Assembly: GCA_012931725.1 (NCBI GenBank)
Contig: CM022953.1
Coordinates: 29,829,453-29,893,452, forward strand
Direction: 5' to 3'
DNA: 64,000 nt
Source of the DNA: Litsea cubeba
Lineage: Eukaryota > Streptophyta > Magnoliopsida > Laurales > Lauraceae
Of this stretch, positions 1-11,244 are shown in pieces. The number at the start of each line of letters is the position of its first letter. The stretch's first letter is position 1. The position numbers were made by a program, and so were the translations under genes. The notes under the pieces are model-generated. The model was not told the DNA's origin. It saw only the letters and a list, made by a program, of their open reading frames with translations, and ran no database searches.

Positions 1-266
1 AGATTTTGGCACCATCATTGTTGCCAAACTTCACTGAACCGCCTTCATAGTGCTGTAATTTGACAAATTTCTCTTTTATCACCAGTCATATGGCTTGAAC
101 AACCACTATCAAGGACCCATGGTGCTGTCTTCTTTTGTGCATTGAATGCCGTTTGCACAATGAGAGATTCTTTGGATTACCTTCCCTTTTCTTTGCCCTC
201 CATGCCTTAACTAACTTGGGTTTCTTTTCAACCTGAAATTGGTTAGCAATAGGCAACCTACAATCC

Positions 267-1957
267 CTAGGCCAAGTGTCCATAATTATGACATATATAA
301 CACTCAATTTTGTGGCTACTTAGGATTGAAAAAGGATTCCTAGTCACAAATGGACTGTTTCTTACATAGAATTTGCAATCAGCTCTTTTATGTCCAAACA
401 TATTACAATGAAAGCAATAACCATAGAATTTGTATCTTCTTTGTGGCTGGTTAATCTTCATTACCTTTCTAACAGGAATGGACTCCTTTCTAGGTTGAGT
501 GGGCTTCATAGTGTTAGAGGGTGCAGTGACTTGCTTCACAAACTCTTTCTTTTTAGGAGGTGCAATCTTAGAGGATTCTCCTTTCTCAAATCCTAGACCA
601 AATCTGAAGTGGGCTGGTCTTTGAACTTTCAGTAGTTCATTGAGTTTCATAGTCCCTTCAATCGCTTGGAGCGCTTTGAGTTTTTTGCTATTTTCCAAAT
701 TTTCAGCCTTTGCTCTAGCGATCTCAGTTTCAAGTTTCCTAGCCTCTTCCTTTTGATACTTATTTGGTTTCAAGGACTTCTACCATTCTTTTATATTCTT
801 CTACTTGAGTTTTCAAAGCAATAATAGAACTTTCAGATTCATGGAGAAGTTTTCAGATTTTTCTTACTTGATTTGCGTTCCATGCTAAGCTCCTCAAGTG
901 CGGCTATGAGTTCCTCTTCAAGATTGACTTCAGCCTCCTCATTCTCTTCCGGATCTAGCTCTTCTTCTTCTTCAACAGTGACCATGAAGAGAGCTTCGGT
1001 TGATTCATCATCGTCTGAAGTTTTAGACGTGCTGTCATCTTGTTGACATAGAAAGTTTTTAGCTTTGCCCCTTTTTCTGAAATTTCTCTTTCCTTTACTC
1101 TTTTTCAGCATAAGAGTCATTATCATTGTCTTCTTTTAGGGGACACTTCGCAGCAAAGTGACCAATACCTCCACAATTGAAGCATTTAAAGGGTAAGCTT
1201 CCCTTTGTACTTGCCATTGCTTCCTTTCTTCAACTTTCTAACAAATTGAGCCTCAAGCTCATCATCATCAGAATCAACATCATGACCAGCAGTCTCTTTT
1301 GCCTTTTTCTGAACTTTGAAGGCCGCTTTCTTTATCGGATGAAGACGTCTTTCCTATGCGCATCTCATAGGCAGTTAGAGAACCATGTAATTCATCCATG
1401 GAAAATGCATTCAGATCTTTGGCTTCTTCAATGGCTGAGACTTTTGAATCAAACCGAGGAAGAAGAGATCTTAGAACCTTTTTGACGATGACCGGCTCTT
1501 TAATCTCCTCCCCTAGTCCACGAATATCATTCGTGACTTCATTCACTCGTTGCATATACGAGTCAACATTCTCGCTTTCCTCCATGCGAAGAGACTCGAA
1601 TTGAGAGCGATGAGTTTGCAATTTGGCTTCTTTAATCTTCTCATCACCTTCATGTATGCTTTGCAACTTGTCCCAAATTTCCTTGGCTGTTTTGCATGCA
1701 ATTACTTTGACAAGCTCGCTGTCCACAAGGCCACTAAAGAGTGCATTCTGCGCCTTGGAGTCGTTGTCTGCCAACTTCTTCGATGCTGTATCATTGGGTA
1801 CGGTGGCAGCATTGTAACCGGCTCTGACAGCCTCCCAAACATCATAGCCAAGAGATTTGATGAAGGCTTGCATCCTAATCTTCCAGAAAGAGTAATTAGA
1901 ACCATCAAACAGAGGTGCTTTCATATTCCCTGTATTGACTGCCATGTGATTTGACAA
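267..1957 (-). pseudogene. Copia-A gag, broken by frameshifts
   Basis: Retrotransposon capsid/nucleocapsid protein. The first segment (1957 down to 1280, 225 aa) starts at an ATG and contains a UBN2-type capsid domain, with the WDKL and LGYDVWEAV motifs seen in plant Copia gags. A CX2CX4HX4C knuckle (CFNCGGIGHFAAKC) is at about 1140-1185, in another frame. An acidic stretch follows (1126-839). The 773-267 segment carries a second knuckle (CFHCNMFGHKRADC) and the start of a third (CYICHNYGHLA). Reading frame changes near 1280 and 830 show the copy cannot make a full gag as written. Confidence 0.75.
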
Positions 1958-2011
1958 GAGATCACCCTTAGCGTATTAAACTGATCAAGGGAGCCTCGCT
2001 CTGATACCAAT

Positions 2012-2413
2012 TGTTGGATACCGCGATCACTGAGAGGGGGGGGGGGGTGAATCAGTGATTTCTAAAAACAGGTCCAATTCAACAACAAAACAAGTCAAAC
2101 CACACAATGACACCAGATTTAACGTGGTTCACCGAAAGGCTACGTCCACGGTTCAAAGACTGTCCGAACACCAATCCGGGACAGATCTGAATCTTATTTA
2201 GTCGCACCAACGACAAAGAGCACCAACCCTTAGTTTCAGATAGCACCAACTATCTAGGAAGCACCGACTCCCTTGAGTTTCAGATAGCACCAACTATCTA
2301 GGAAGCACCGACTCCCTTTACAATTTATCTGCACCCACAGATAGGATCTCCAAACCCCAAACACCAAGCACCAACTTGATGTTAAAACAGAATATAAATA
2401 AACTCTGTCTACA
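2012..2413 (-). repeat. Copia-A 5' LTR
   Basis: A 402-bp segment with TGT...ACA ends. On the minus strand it ends next to TTGGTATCAGAGC (plus 1997-2011), the usual Copia primer-binding site for initiator tRNA-Met. It contains a G run (about 2035-2047) and a 44-bp direct duplication (copies from 2237 and 2281). L1 coding sequence resumes directly at 2414, fixing the outer boundary. Confidence 0.8.
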
Positions 2414-2490
2414 GCCCTTCCCCTCTACATCTTTTACGGTTTCTGTGAATCCCTTCTCATAGAGCCAAAATTAGTCGAACCTAAAAGGAG
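2414..2490 (-). pseudogene. L1 LINE fragment, continuation of endonuclease ORF
   Basis: Joined across Copia-B to 8734 onward, the minus strand reads on through PPFRFD and then FWLYEKGFTETVKD. That matches the stretch after the SDHCPL motif of plant L1 endonucleases (typically FRFEN.WL). There is one stop between the two parts. It shows both Copia elements landed in the same L1. Confidence 0.75.
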
Positions 2491-2765
2491 TGTAAAGATA
2501 TAGGTCATCTCGACCTAATGGGTCAGCCCACAACCCATGTATTGGGCCAGCCCACAAGTCAAAAGATTATATGAGTTGTCTTATGATTGTACCTCTAATT
2601 GTAGATATTAGTTTCCTTAAACACTACTGTAATCTTGTAATTAGATCTGTTAAACTAGGCAACATTGTATTACAAATACCCATCGTCAATACAAGCTCTA
2701 TACGAAATTCTCTTGCAAACTCTCTCTCTTGTATGCTTCTGGTTTGTGTTCTGGATAATCTTACA
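2491..2765 (+). repeat. Copia-B 5' LTR
   Basis: TGTAAAGA...CTTACA, 275 bp. It is followed at once by TGGTATTAAAGCCC (2766-2779), a primer site with two changes from the usual TGGTATCAGAGC. Confidence 0.95.
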
Positions 2766-3475
2766 TGGTATTAAAGCCCAATCTGATCCTTCAAGCATAA
2801 GAGGAGCCCTGGTCAACTGATAAGAGGAGTTCTGTTTTTTTCCGGCTGTGAGAAGCACTGCACACTATTGTGATCAAAGGTGGCCCGCCTGTTGATCACC
2901 TTGTATCAGCGAAATCTCTCCATTCTGGTCGACCACTTATCCTAGGAATTCTGAACATTTTTTTGGAGATTTTCTGATCATCTGAGGTAGGCCTTTCTCT
3001 CCCATCTGCACTTGTCTTCTTTGTGCAAATAGATTTCATCAAGACCGTTCAAAATTCTGGATTCTCAGCTTTCTTTGAAATACAAAGTTAGAGGTGTTTT
3101 GGATTTTGAGACAGAGATCCCTGTGTGGTCTGATCTTCCTTTTGATCATCCAGTGGGCCCCACAGATCATATCTGTGCTCAGATTCAAGGTCGCCTAAAC
3201 CCTTTTTTTTGGCATTTTCTGATCTGATTTCACTCTTTGCCGTGATCTTCCATCTGATCAACCAGTGGGCCCCATAGCACTGATCTGTGGCTCAGATTCA
3301 AGGTAACCTGGACCTAGTTCCTTGGAAATTTCAGATCTTGTTAGTTTTTGTGGCTGGATTTCAGATCTGCTTCGTTCTCTCTGGTGCCTGGATTTCCCAT
3401 CATATACAATCTGTGTGCATCTTGTTCCACTTCCTTTTGCGCTTTTACTTCAATATCTGTGCAATTTTGGTTAAG

Positions 3476-4560
3476 ATGTCTTCTGATCGCACTTCGGGAT
3501 TAATGTTATACTCGATGGGACAAATTATCCCTATTGGTCCCATCTAATGCAAATGTCCTCAACGGACAAAAACTATGGAAATATATTGCTAAGCAGATCA
3601 CTACACCAGATAGTAAAGACACCACATTTGGGGAATGGGAAGCTTCAGTAGGGAAGATAAACTCTTGGATTGCCAATTCGGTCAATCCATCTATTGGCAA
3701 CCAATTGGCTAAATTCAATTATCCTAAGGATGCTTGGGATTATTTAGCTAAATTGTATACTCAATCTAATGCTGCTTCGCCGGTATCAGTTAGAATGGAG
3801 AATCAAAAATGCTGACCAAGGAAATGACTCCATTCCTGACTTTTTTTTCTTTATCAAAATGATTGCTTTATGGGATCAAACTGGCTCTAATGGAACCCAC
3901 TTTTAAAACCACTGATGATGCCCATACCTTCGAAGTCCCTCGGCAGCAGACTCGCCTGGTTCAGTTTCTTATGGCGCTTCGCCCAGACTTTTAACATGTT
4001 CGCGGTCTCTTATTACATCGGTCACCACTGCCTTTCATTGATATGGCACTCTCAGAACTTCTGGCAGAAGAACAAACTCAGCTTTCTCTTCCAAGGAAGA
4101 AACATGTGGAGCCCACACATGTACTGTCAGCAAATGTTAGTACCCCACAGAATGGTCGCTCTTTTCCTTCTGGTACCAATGACTTTTGCAATTATTGTAA
4201 GAAGAAAGGACATTGGAAACGGGACTGCCCGACCAGACCTCAAAGGCCAAACAACAAGAACAAACAATCTGCTCACCAGCCCAACCATGGTCCCATGCAA
4301 TTTTCTTCACATCGATCCTATGCTGTCAATGTTAATAAAGATGATAGTTTTCTGCCACCACAAGTGGATCTTGCCTCTCAGATCCAGGTTATGGTTGATG
4401 AGCGCATGCAACAGTTATTTCTGGCTTCCTCCACTGGTTTTTGCTTCTCAGATGGCCACTACCCCCTCAGCCTCTGGTTCTACCATGACCATTTCTGGTC
4501 CTTTAGGTACACATGATACTACCTGGATTTCTGATTCTGGTGCAATCTTATCATATGACA
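3476..4560 (+). pseudogene. Copia-B gag and protease region
   Basis: Starts at an ATG (3476, MSSDRTSG) but shifts frame almost at once. Capsid-like sequence resumes at 3534-3815 (KLWKYIAKQ, NPSIGNQLAKFNYPKDAWDYL). A CCHC knuckle, CNYCKKKGHWKRDC, lies at about 4186-4230. A remnant aspartic protease motif, TWISDSGA, is at about 4520. The expected following Thr and the HM.N segment are disrupted. Several frame changes make this a pseudogene. Confidence 0.75.
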
Positions 4561-5089
4561 AATGATGTTTCCAAACTTCATAATTGTTATACTCCTGCTA
4601 GCTCTCTCACCATCCATACTGCAGATGCCACTCCTCTTACCAGTCCTCACTTATGGGCTCCATTCAAATAGTTGATCTCTCTCACTAATTGTTTTTGTGT
4701 TCCCCTACCTTTCTATCAAACTTAATCTCTGTTAGCCAATTGCCTTCTTTTGGATTTCTTCTTGTCTCATTTCTTAACTAGCTGTCTGTGCAGGATCCGG
4801 CGCACCGGGAGATAGATTGGGACCGGCCTTAGGTTAGGAGGACGTTACTATCTCCGCTCGCTGCATCTTCCATCATCCAACATCTCCCCTGTCCGCTTTG
4901 TTTCATCTGCATCACCCTTTGCTCTTTGGCACTCTCGTTTGGGCCATTTATCTTTAAATAAAATGAAGTCGTTATTTACTAGTGGTGTTTTTTGGAAACA
5001 TTTTTGTATCAGACATTTCTACTTGTTTTGGGTTGCTAGTTTGGTAAACCAACCGCGTTCCTTTATATAAAAGCACTTCTTTTACTACT

Positions 5090-5738
5090 GCTCCTTTTGC
5101 TTTTGTGCATTCTGATGTCTGGGGACCTGCCTCTCAGCCAACGAAGGAGGTTCCATTTATTATGCGTTGTTTATTGATGATTTCACTAGATATACGTGTT
5201 GTATTTGCTGAAAAATCGTTCTGAGTTGTTCACTATCTACAACTGCTTCCTCCACCATGGTTTCCACTCAATTTGACACGAGGATTAAAATATTCAGGTC
5301 AGACTCTGGGGGAGAATACATGTCCCACAAATTTCGTTCTTACCTGACCAGTCAAGGAACTTTAGCTCAATTATCCTGTCTGCCAACACCACATCAGAAT
5401 GGAGTAGCAGAACGGAAACACATACATATCCTAGAAACTACTAGATCCTTGATTTATTCTCACATGTTCCTCTGCAATTCTGGGGGAAAGCAGTCCTGAC
5501 TGCAACCTATCTGATTAACAGAACACCATCCACTGTCGTATCTGGCACCTCTCCATATGAAAAATTGTTCTCCTGTAAACCTGACTTGTCCTATCTCAAA
5601 GTATTTGGCTTCACTTGTTTTGTTCTGTTACATGACAATGAGAGAACCAAACTTTCCCCAAAATCCACTGTCTGTGTTTTTTTAGGGTATGGCATCAAAC
5701 AAAAAGGCTATCGCTGCAATGATCCTAAAACCAATAAG
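5090..5738 (+). pseudogene. Copia-B integrase fragment
   Basis: Contains HSDVWGP-like sequence (about 5105), RSDSGGEYMSHKF (about 5300) and HQNGVAERK (about 5390), the central and C-terminal blocks of a Copia integrase core. The next segment (VFGFTCFV, VFLGYGIKQKGY) is the usual link to RT. The frame is interrupted near 5490, and the reading is then cut by the TIR element at 5739. It resumes at 6535 (RVSRNVTFLEH). Confidence 0.75.
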
Positions 5739-6526
5739 CTAGGAAGCACGGACACTTCTCCGGGGCCAGAATGTCGGTGTCCGACACGTGTCGGACACGG
5801 ACACGCTGCGGACACGCTCCGACACGTGTCGGACACGCCCAAAAGAGTGTCCTGATTATTTTTTTTATTTTTAATATTTCGGATACGCTAGGACACGCTG
5901 GGGACACGCTGGCCTCTTTTAATTGGAAAAAAAATAAAATTAGAGTAAAGAATGAAAAGAAAAGGGGGCTGTTTGTAAAAGGTCATAACTTATTTGTTTG
6001 ATAAATTGATTACAAAGTTAAAATAAGAAAATTAGAGTAAAAAATGAAAAAAAAAGGGGGCTGATTGCAAAAGTTCATAACTTATTTGATTGCTAAATTG
6101 ATTACAAAGTTAAAATAATAAAATTAGAGTAAAAAATGAAAAGAAAAGGGGGTCTTTTGTAAAAGGTCATAACTTATTTGTTTGCTAAATTGATTACAAA
6201 GTTAAAATAATAAAATTAGAGTAAAAAATGAAAAGAAAAGGGGCTGTTTGTAAAGTTTTTTTGATTGCTATGTTGATTACAAAGTTAAAATAATAAAATT
6301 AGAGTAAAAAATGAAAAGAAAAGGGGGCTGTTTGTAAAAAGATCATAACTTATTTGATTGCTAAATTGATTACAAAGTTAAATGATAGTATCTTTTAGTA
6401 TATGATTAGATATATTATTATTATTATTAATTATTAACGTGTCCCGAATGTGTCCGTGTCCTACTTTTTTGAGAAATGCCGTGTCTGCGTGTCCGTATCG
6501 TGTCGTGTCGTGTCCGTGCTTCTTAG
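5739..6526 (+). mobile_element. Non-autonomous TIR DNA transposon (hAT-like)
   Basis: 788 bp flanked by an exact 8-bp duplication CCAATAAG (5731-5738, 6527-6534). The ends are inverted: CTAGGAAGCACGGACAC on the left, and CTAAGAAGCACGGACAC as reverse complement of the right. Both arms are packed with GGACACG/CGTGTCC words. There is no coding sequence; the middle is a five-copy tandem array. An 8-bp TSD is typical of hAT elements (known), but the terminus is not a classical CAGGG, so the superfamily is inferred. It interrupts Copia-B between integrase and RT. Strand is arbitrary. Confidence 0.85.
5940..6383. repeat. Five-copy tandem repeat, about 92-bp unit
   Basis: Units start with TTAGAGTAAA at about 5940, 6032, 6124, 6216 and 6299 (the fourth is shortened to about 83 bp). 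Each contains an AAAAGGGGG run, a CATAACTTATTTG segment and GATTACAAAGTTAAA. The array forms the interior of the 5739-6526 transposon. Confidence 0.85.
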
Positions 6527-6534
6527 CCAATAAG

Positions 6535-8420
6535 TTACGGGTCTCTCGTAATGTCACTTTCTTGGAACATATACCTTTCTATACATTACCTGCTGCATCC
6601 TCCTCTCCTGAGCAACCTCCGGTTTATCCTCTTGACCCATTTCCAGACCTATTTTCCTCCGATACACCTACTCCACCCTTGCAGGTATATCATCGCCGGC
6701 CTAAAACTCCGTCTGCTCCTTCAGAATCTGCAGCACCACCTCCTCCTTCTGACCATGGGCCTATCACCTCTGCTCCAGATGTGCAAGATTCTCCTCAAAA
6801 TCGAAGGCATCCCTTGCGCACCAGAATCCCTCCCTCCCGATTTGGCTTTCTTTGTACTGATCAATTTTTTCACCATCGCATAAGTCATTCCTTGCAGCAA
6901 TTCATACTTTGGCAGAACCACAATCCTATAAGGAGGCCATTACTCATCCGAACTGGAGATCTGCCATCGCAGAAGAACTTGCAGCTCTGCAGAAAACTCA
7001 AACATGGGACCTTGTTCCTCTTCCCTTCGGGAAATGGGCTATCGGCTGCAAATGGATATTTAAGATCAAGACCAAATCTGATGGATCTGTTGATCGGTTT
7101 CAAGGCTCGCTTGGTTGCCAAAGGCTACACACAAGAATATGGAGTAGATTATGAGGAGACTTTTGCCCCAGTTGCTAAGATGACCACTGTTCGTACTTTC
7201 ATCTTGGTTGCCGCTGCTAGACATTGGCCTTTCTATCAGCTTGATGTTAAGAATGCATTTTTGAATGGATTCCTTCAGGAAGAAATCTATATGCATCCTC
7301 CTCCAGGCGTCGTGCGACCTCCTCATTATGTGTGTCGTCTCAAACGAGCCTTGTATGGACTCAAACAAGCCCATCGTGCTTGGTTTGAACGGTTTAGCAC
7401 CAGTATTATCAGCATTGGTTTCTCTCAGAGTGCTCATGACTCCGCTCTCTTCACTCGCTATTCGCAATCTGGATGTGTTTTCTTGTTACTATCTGTTGAT
7501 GATATGATTATCACTGGCAATGATGCTCCTGGTATTCTATCTTTGAAGCGTTTTCTTCGTCGACAGTTTGAGATGAAAGTTTGGGCCATCTACGGTACTT
7601 TCTGGGCCTTGAGGTTGCTTATTCTCCCAAAGACTATCTTCTGTCCCAAACAAAATACTGCAATGATGTTCTCCAACGAGCTGGACTTACAGATCGTAAG
7701 CTTGTTTCGACTCCAATCGAACATAATCTGAAGCTTCGGACTACTGATGGAGATCTACTTTCTGATCCAACTCGTTATCGTGAGGTGGTTGGCAGCTTTG
7801 TTTATCTTACCATTACCAGACCAGATATTGCTTATGCGGTACTTGTGGTCAGCCAATTTGTTGCGTAACCCACTCATATTGACTGGGCTGCTGTCTTGCG
7901 CATACTGAGATACTTACAAGGAAGTACCAACCGCGCCCTCCTTCTTTCCTCCAGTCAGAATCTTACTCTGCATGACTATTTTGATTCCGACTGGGCAGGA
8001 GATGTCAATGATCGACGCTCTACTACTTGTTTCTCTCCATTTTTCTGGGCTCTTCTCTCATCTCTTGGAAAAGCAAGAAACAGGAAGTCGTCTCACGATC
8101 ATCAACTGAAGCTGAATATCGTCCCGTGTCTCATCCTACTACCGAAATTATTTGGCTTCGTTGTTGCTTTGAGATTTAGGAGTTCTACTCCCTAAATCTA
8201 TCCCTCTTTACGGACAGTGAAAGTGCACGGAAACTGGCCACAAATGATGTCTTTCATGAACGATCCAAACACCTTGAAGTTGATTGTCATTTCATGCGTC
8301 AACATGTTCAGAGTGGTACTATAAAGCTCTTCCAGATTTCCTCAGCTGCTCAAATTGCAGATTTTTTCACCAAAAGCCACTCCACGTCTCGGTTTTTGGA
8401 GCTAGTTTCCAAGCTATCGA
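6535..8420 (+). pseudogene. Copia-B reverse transcriptase and RNase H, broken
   Basis: RT begins after a low-complexity linker. KARLVAKGYTQEYGVDYEETFAPV (split across frames near 7090) is followed by DVKNAFLNG, ALYGLKQA and the catalytic box at 7492-7503, read as SVDD instead of YVDD. The frame changes near 7575; LGLEVAYSPKDYLLSQTKY continues in the new frame and ends at a stop (7868). RNase H pieces include DSDWAGDVNDRRST (about 7985) and DFFTKS (about 8363). Loss of the catalytic Tyr together with frameshifts indicates a dead polymerase. Confidence 0.85.
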
Positions 8421-8455
8421 TGGTCACATTCTCCCATCCAAAGCTTGAGAGGGGG

Positions 8456-8728
8456 TGTAAAGATATAGGTCAGCTCGACCTAATGTGTCAGCCCACAACC
8501 CATGTATTGGGCCAGCCCACAAGTCAAAAGATTATATGAGTTGTCTTATGATTGTATATCTAATTGTAGATATTAGTTTCCTCAAACACTACTGTAATCT
8601 TGTAATTAGATCTGTTAAACTAGGCAACATTGTATTACAAATACCCATCGTCAATACAAGCTCTATACAAAATTCTCTTGCAAACTCTCTCTTGTATGCT
8701 TCTGGTTTGTGTTCTGGATAATCTTACA
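8456..8728 (+). repeat. Copia-B 3' LTR
   Basis: 273 bp, directly after the GAGAGGGGG purine tract. About 2% different from the 5' LTR by eye. Followed by TSD AGGAG. Confidence 0.95.
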
Positions 8729-8733
8729 AGGAG

Positions 8734-9737
8734 GACCCCAATTTTCCATACTTGGTGCAAGTAACAAAGGGCAATGATCCGATATTGACCAGGCCAAAGC
8801 TCTTTGCGAACAATCAGGAAATAAATCCAACCAATCTGCTGGCAATAGAAACCAATAAAGTCTAGACATCACTGGATCCACTTGCATATTAGACCACTTG
8901 AAATCTGCTCCTATTGCAGGACAGACCCATAGTCCGCCATGGACCCGCCTTTGGGCCTAGCCCACCTATCAGTTATATATTTTATTTTATTTAGATTTTT
9001 AATTATGTTTTAGGTTATTTAAATGTGTGTTTTAATCCTGGCCATTGATGTGTTTGGATGTTCCATATTAGATTTTGTTTTAGTTTTCTCTTCTCTTTCC
9101 TGTGAAAGGTATGGCGTGAGGCCTGTTCAATTCAGGCATGAGGTCTGACCTATCACCCCATCTTCCATCTTCATCACTACCCACCTCCCATGGGGATCCG
9201 CCGTCCACGTCAGCTCCTTTCAAAGGTAAATCAACAAGATCATGAAATCTAATCCAATCACTAAAATCCCTGCGTAGCAGGACTAATAGCACATCCTCCT
9301 TTCTTCTCATTCAGAAATTTAATGACATTAAAATCCAAAGAAGATTCCACATACCTGCCGCATGATATAGCTCTGCCCAAAAGTCTGCCTTTCACTAACA
9401 TTCATAGGCCCATATATAGATGAAGCCACCCTTTCTGCATTGCGACGAGCATCTTTCAAAATTCATAGACAGAAAATTCCCTTCAAATTCATCCTGCTTT
9501 TGCCAATATGCTTCACTCCAAGCTATTGAAATTCCCACAGATGCACCCATTGAAGCGCACATAGAAAGTTAACATTGGGACCAAGGACAAACAGATCTGG
9601 TAATGTTATCATCAATATTCTCCATTTTTGTTTCTTGAAAAAATAGTCATTCTCCTTCACTAACTAACTACTTTTTTAATTACAGCTCTTTTTAATGCAG
9701 TATTCATACCTCGAATATTCCAGGAGACTAGCTCCAT
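8734..9737 (-). pseudogene. L1 LINE endonuclease domain (interrupted)
   Basis: AP-endonuclease-like domain of a plant L1 ORF2. On the minus strand it starts at about 9737 with MELVSWNIRGMNTALKRA (the WNIRG N-terminal block). It continues through IYGPMNVSERQ (about 9410), NEKKGG (about 9305) and FSDWIRFHDLVDLPLKGA (about 9260), then, after a 300-bp insert, FKWSNMQVDPVMSRL, CSQRALAWSISDHCPLLL and NWGPP. SDHCPL is the conserved C-terminal block with the catalytic His. Multiple stops and frameshifts show it is old. The RT half would lie beyond Copia-A, off the window. Confidence 0.85.
8913..9212. mobile_element. Unclassified 300-bp insertion in the L1
   Basis: The L1 reading LPLKGA/DFKWSN is split, and GCTCCT appears on both sides (8907-8912 and 9213-9218), as expected of a target duplication. 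The insert starts ATTGCAGGACAGACC and ends near CCACGTCA. It has an AT-rich middle and no clear TIR, poly(A) or coding sequence. It could be a small solo LTR, TRIM or SINE; I cannot decide. Confidence 0.5.
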
Positions 9738-10277
9738 ATTCCTAGCAACTTCACACCCACACGATTATCACTAACCATTCATTTGTAATTACCAGAGAAA
9801 TCCAATTTATCTAATTCCCTTTGCGTTCTGGATTTTTTCATTGCTTTTTTTTTGGGAACCCTTCACTCCTACCCCTTTCCTCTTCCATCATTTCACGGAA
9901 GTTTGGGGTTTTTAGTTTCTGCCGTGATAACGATTTCCTCCTCTTCCCTTTTGCGTCCATCACTGGATATGTGATCATATTCCCAGAGAAATCATCTCCC
10001 TGATTTTTGATGTGATATTTCGAACAGAAATCGAAATCTCCTAAAAAGTCGCCTGAAATCCTTCGATCTGACTCCGCATCGGACGCCTCTGTATTTTCTG
10101 GCATACCAGTCTCCCGACTATATGAATCTGGTGATTGAATCTTCCCCAGACTCCTAACATCATCTTCCTCAATAACAGAGATGGAGAATCTAACCCGTTC
10201 AGCGTCTAGAGAAAAAGATGCAGGCTGGCGTTGATTAGGATCTTACAAGATAAGTAAACAAACCCTATCAATCCTCT

Positions 10278-10314
<37 letters not shown>

Positions 10315-10797
10315 TTTTTCATCAATCTCCATCACTACCCCCAAGCAATCACCAAGGCATTGAAAACCGATGCATCCCATGCATGGAGAGGGATCCCCAA
10401 CCAAATTGAACCCAGCAAGGCTTCAGCTCTGGTCCAATCACCTCTGCCCACCGATCTAATCTTCGAGGAGGACCTTCATTCAGAATAGTGCCCAGTTGGA
10501 TCGTTAGTGAAAATCATCCTTCTTCAAAGGTCGAACCCTGAAAGAGAGATAATTGAGTCTTTTTACCTCTGCCTGAATACCTTTTAACTGAGAAAAGCCA
10601 GTTCTGAATAGCTCCAATTTGTGACATCCATTTGACATGTTGCAACAAAATAATTTAAAGCGTCTTTCTTCAAGGACGAAGCCAAAGAATATGCAATCTT
10701 AACCACCTTATGGTCTCCTCCTCCAACTCAAGCCTTATCTTTTTTCTAATTTGCCCATAGGATCGATCCCAAGGCAGGCTGGTTGCTTCACAGTTGT
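9738..10797 (-). pseudogene. L1 LINE ORF1 / 5' region remnant
   Basis: On the minus strand, 10790-10640 gives SLPWDRSYGQIRKK-like and YSLASSLKKDALNYFVATC. The 10480-10320 part gives WTRAEALLGSIWLGIPLHAWD, the DUF4283-like block found in ORF1 of plant L1 elements. A 31-nt T run (10279-10309) interrupts it. An 88-residue open stretch at 10104-9838 is charged and lies where the ORF1 tail would be. Frames are broken, so no protein is expected. Confidence 0.7.
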
Positions 10798-10805
10798 GTA
10801 CCACT

Positions 10806-11201
10806 CAGTGTTACGAAGTTTGGTTCAGCTCGGCTGAAATTTCTGAACTATTTCTGTTTGATCGATGAACCGAACCAGATACCCCCCTACAAGTATTCGT
10901 TCAGAAATGCGAACCTGTTCGGCTGAATTCTTTGATTTTGGTCCAAAATCGAAGATTTTATCAGATCAGGTTCAGCTCAATCGATTTTTTTTTTTATTTT
11001 TTTTTTGAAAAAAAAGCTCAATCAAATTTCTTCGGATGAAAGGGAAAAAAGGAAGAAAAAAAAAGAACGAAAGGAAGAAGAAAAGAAAGAGAAAGGTGGG
11101 GAATTGAGCATACGTGGTGGCTGGTGCGAAATGGAGCCTTGCCCTCGTCTCTACTCCTCGACCTCCATGGAAGAAGACAATCTCCTCGACCTCCATGGAA
11201 G

Positions 11202-11244
<43 letters not shown>

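Larger units (their letters stand above)
1..2413 (-). mobile_element. Copia element A, 5' part only (runs off left edge)
   Basis: Reading the minus strand gives a 5' LTR (2012-2413), a tRNA-Met type primer site next to it, then gag heading off the left edge. The gag has a UBN2-type domain, zinc knuckles and a long spacer, which is Ty1/Copia organisation. The spacer between knuckles vaguely recalls Sirevirus gag, but the short LTR argues against that, so the lineage is open. The element sits inside an L1 LINE, whose coding sequence resumes at 2414. Protease, integrase and RT are outside the window. Confidence 0.85.
2491..8728 (+). mobile_element. Copia element B, complete but coding-defective
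   Basis: Complete LTR retrotransposon: 275-bp 5' LTR, primer site, gag-protease-integrase-RT-RNase H order (Ty1/Copia), polypurine tract GAGAGGGGG (8447-8455), 273-bp 3' LTR, and a 5-bp target duplication AGGAG (2486-2490 and 8729-8733). The LTRs differ by about six substitutions and one 2-bp indel, so the insertion is fairly young. Without its own insert (5739-6526 plus one 8-bp TSD) it is about 5.4 kb. Short LTRs and size suggest the Ale/Retrofit side of Copia (inference). Frameshifts and stops throughout make it non-autonomous. Confidence 0.95.
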
